Shown: positions 63,567 through 64,000 of the stretch, one piece after another | Position numbering within the stretch: the first letter of the stretch is position 1 | Layout: each line of letters begins with the position of its first letter | Assembly: GCA_947454525.1 (NCBI GenBank) | Contig: CANGJM010000006.1 | Location: forward strand, 94,138 to 158,137 | Source: Flavobacteriales bacterium | Lineage (GTDB): Bacteria; Bacteroidota; Bacteroidia; Flavobacteriales_D; Crocinitomicaceae | DNA: 64,000 nt | Direction: 5' to 3' | Notes under the pieces: model-generated | Database searches by the model: none | What the model was told of the DNA's origin: nothing | Seen by the model: the letters and a program-made list of their open reading frames with translations, nothing else | Program-made: the position numbers and the translations under genes

Positions 63567-64000
63567 ATGAAAACATTCCTCCGGATTTCTGTAAAATGGA
63601 TTTTCATCCCACTTTTAAGCATCTTTTTGCTGATATCGGGACTTGTTTTTTTCTTCAAGGATCGCATTTGTAGACTGGTATTAACGGAAGTGAATACGCA
63701 TTTAAATGTCCCGCTTAAAGTTTCCGATATGGACCTCGTTTTCTGGTCAACCTTTCCGAATTTGTCGGTGGATTTTGAGCACTTGTTTATTCAAGAGTCG
63801 CTGCCGAATGCACAGGTTTCGGACACTTTTTTTTACACGGATCAATTGCGTTTAACGTTTAATCCGTGGGATATTTATCAGGGAAAATACCACGTGAAAC
63901 GGGTGAACGTGAGTCCAGGAAAACTAGCCATTCGCTACGACGCACGTGGAAAAGAAAACTTCGACATCTTTAAACCGAGTCCGAGTGAGACGAAAACGGA
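63567..64000 (+). CDS. AsmA-like protein, N-terminal part (runs off the window)
   Basis: The first 144 codons from ATG 63567. A membrane helix (about residues 13-32, FIPLLSIFLLISGLVFFF) is followed by NTHLNVPLKVSDMDLVFWSTFPNLSVDFEHLFIQES and WDIYQGKYHVKRVNVSPGKLAIRYDARGKENFDIFKP, the chorein-like beta-strand start of AsmA-family proteins that act in phospholipid transport to the outer membrane. Only the beginning is available, so the full length and C-terminal domain are unknown. An imperfect -7 element (TATCTTCG, 63549-63556) precedes it. Confidence 0.82.
   Translation, partial: MKTFLRISVKWIFIPLLSIFLLISGLVFFFKDRICRLVLTEVNTHLNVPLKVSDMDLVFWSTFPNLSVDFEHLFIQESLPNAQVSDTFFYTDQLRLTFNPWDIYQGKYHVKRVNVSPGKLAIRYDARGKENFDIFKPSPSETKT

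Noticed and set aside
1..64000. Mobile elements, prophage, toxin-antitoxin or defence island, tRNA and rRNA genes
   Set aside because: No transposase, integrase, phage or defence gene and no RNA gene could be recognised; gene content and orientation look like ordinary core chromosome.

Overview
The window reads as chromosomal core DNA of a free-living Bacteroidota member, most likely order Flavobacteriales and possibly near Fluviicola/Crocinitomicaceae; the family-level placement is inference from overall flavour, not from a search. The reasons are type A secretion-system (T9SS) C-terminal sorting domains on several secreted proteins, a gliding-type (type B) C-terminal domain, Bacteroidota-specific families (DUF6029, Omp28, DUF4271, a DUF5362-like protein), a bacteroidete-style sdhCAB operon, a long IspG with the large insert, AT-rich DNA, absence of clear Shine-Dalgarno sequences, and many promoters with the Bacteroidota -7 consensus TAnnTTTG just upstream of genes. 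There is no prophage, insertion sequence, CRISPR array, rRNA or tRNA that I can see.

Layout. 1-4.8 kb: start of hemL (haem), kynU, purN, then acpP-fabF-rnc and a small membrane protein. 4.87-8.6 kb: sdhC-sdhA-sdhB. 8.6-11.2 kb: LD-carboxypeptidase, ispD and a lipid kinase. 11.2-14.7 kb: a seven-helix membrane protein, an ECF sigma factor with a membrane partner that ends in a gliding-type sorting domain, and a redoxin. 14.7-21 kb: mreB, purH, nrdB-nrdA with an odd 42-bp direct repeat at the nrdA 3' end. 21.4-27.5 kb: comF-like, FAD oxidoreductase, lepA, a small membrane protein plus cytochrome c lipoprotein, hflX. 27.5-33.7 kb: rnr, a T9SS cargo, then TlpA-DUF6029-Omp28. 33.7-38.2 kb: rpoN and three envelope proteins (two of them exported). 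38.2-46.2 kb: glutaryl-CoA-type dehydrogenase, DUF4271-hemD, a T9SS redoxin, an RluA-type pseudouridine synthase, ispG. 46.2-51.1 kb: TonB-domain lipoprotein, a 1193-residue histidine kinase, udk. 51.2-57 kb: thioredoxin-like protein, a lysyl-endopeptidase-like T9SS protease, hemW, ArsC/Spx-like protein, bacilliredoxin, and an orphan FbpA-like binding lipoprotein. 57-64 kb: mutS, a TrmH-type methyltransferase, a T9SS beta-propeller, lysS and the start of an AsmA-like gene.

How the genes work together. Most are housekeeping: purines (purN, purH), dNTPs (nrdAB), fatty acids (acpP, fabF), isoprenoids (ispD, ispG), haem (hemL, hemD, hemW), respiration (sdhCAB), translation and RNA (lysS, lepA, hflX, rnc, rnr). 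The accessory theme is thiol redox chemistry in the envelope and outside the cell: redoxins or thioredoxin folds recur at 13.4, 30.6, 32.8, 41.0, 51.2 and 55.3-56.0 kb. Several are exported and one is T9SS cargo.

The most interesting candidates are the ECF sigma/transmembrane partner with a type-B sorting domain, the TlpA-DUF6029-Omp28 set, the orphan binding lipoprotein behind mutS, the exact repeat duplicating the nrdA stop region, and a group of genes whose -7 element lies only 4-9 nt from the start codon, predicting leaderless or nearly leaderless mRNAs.
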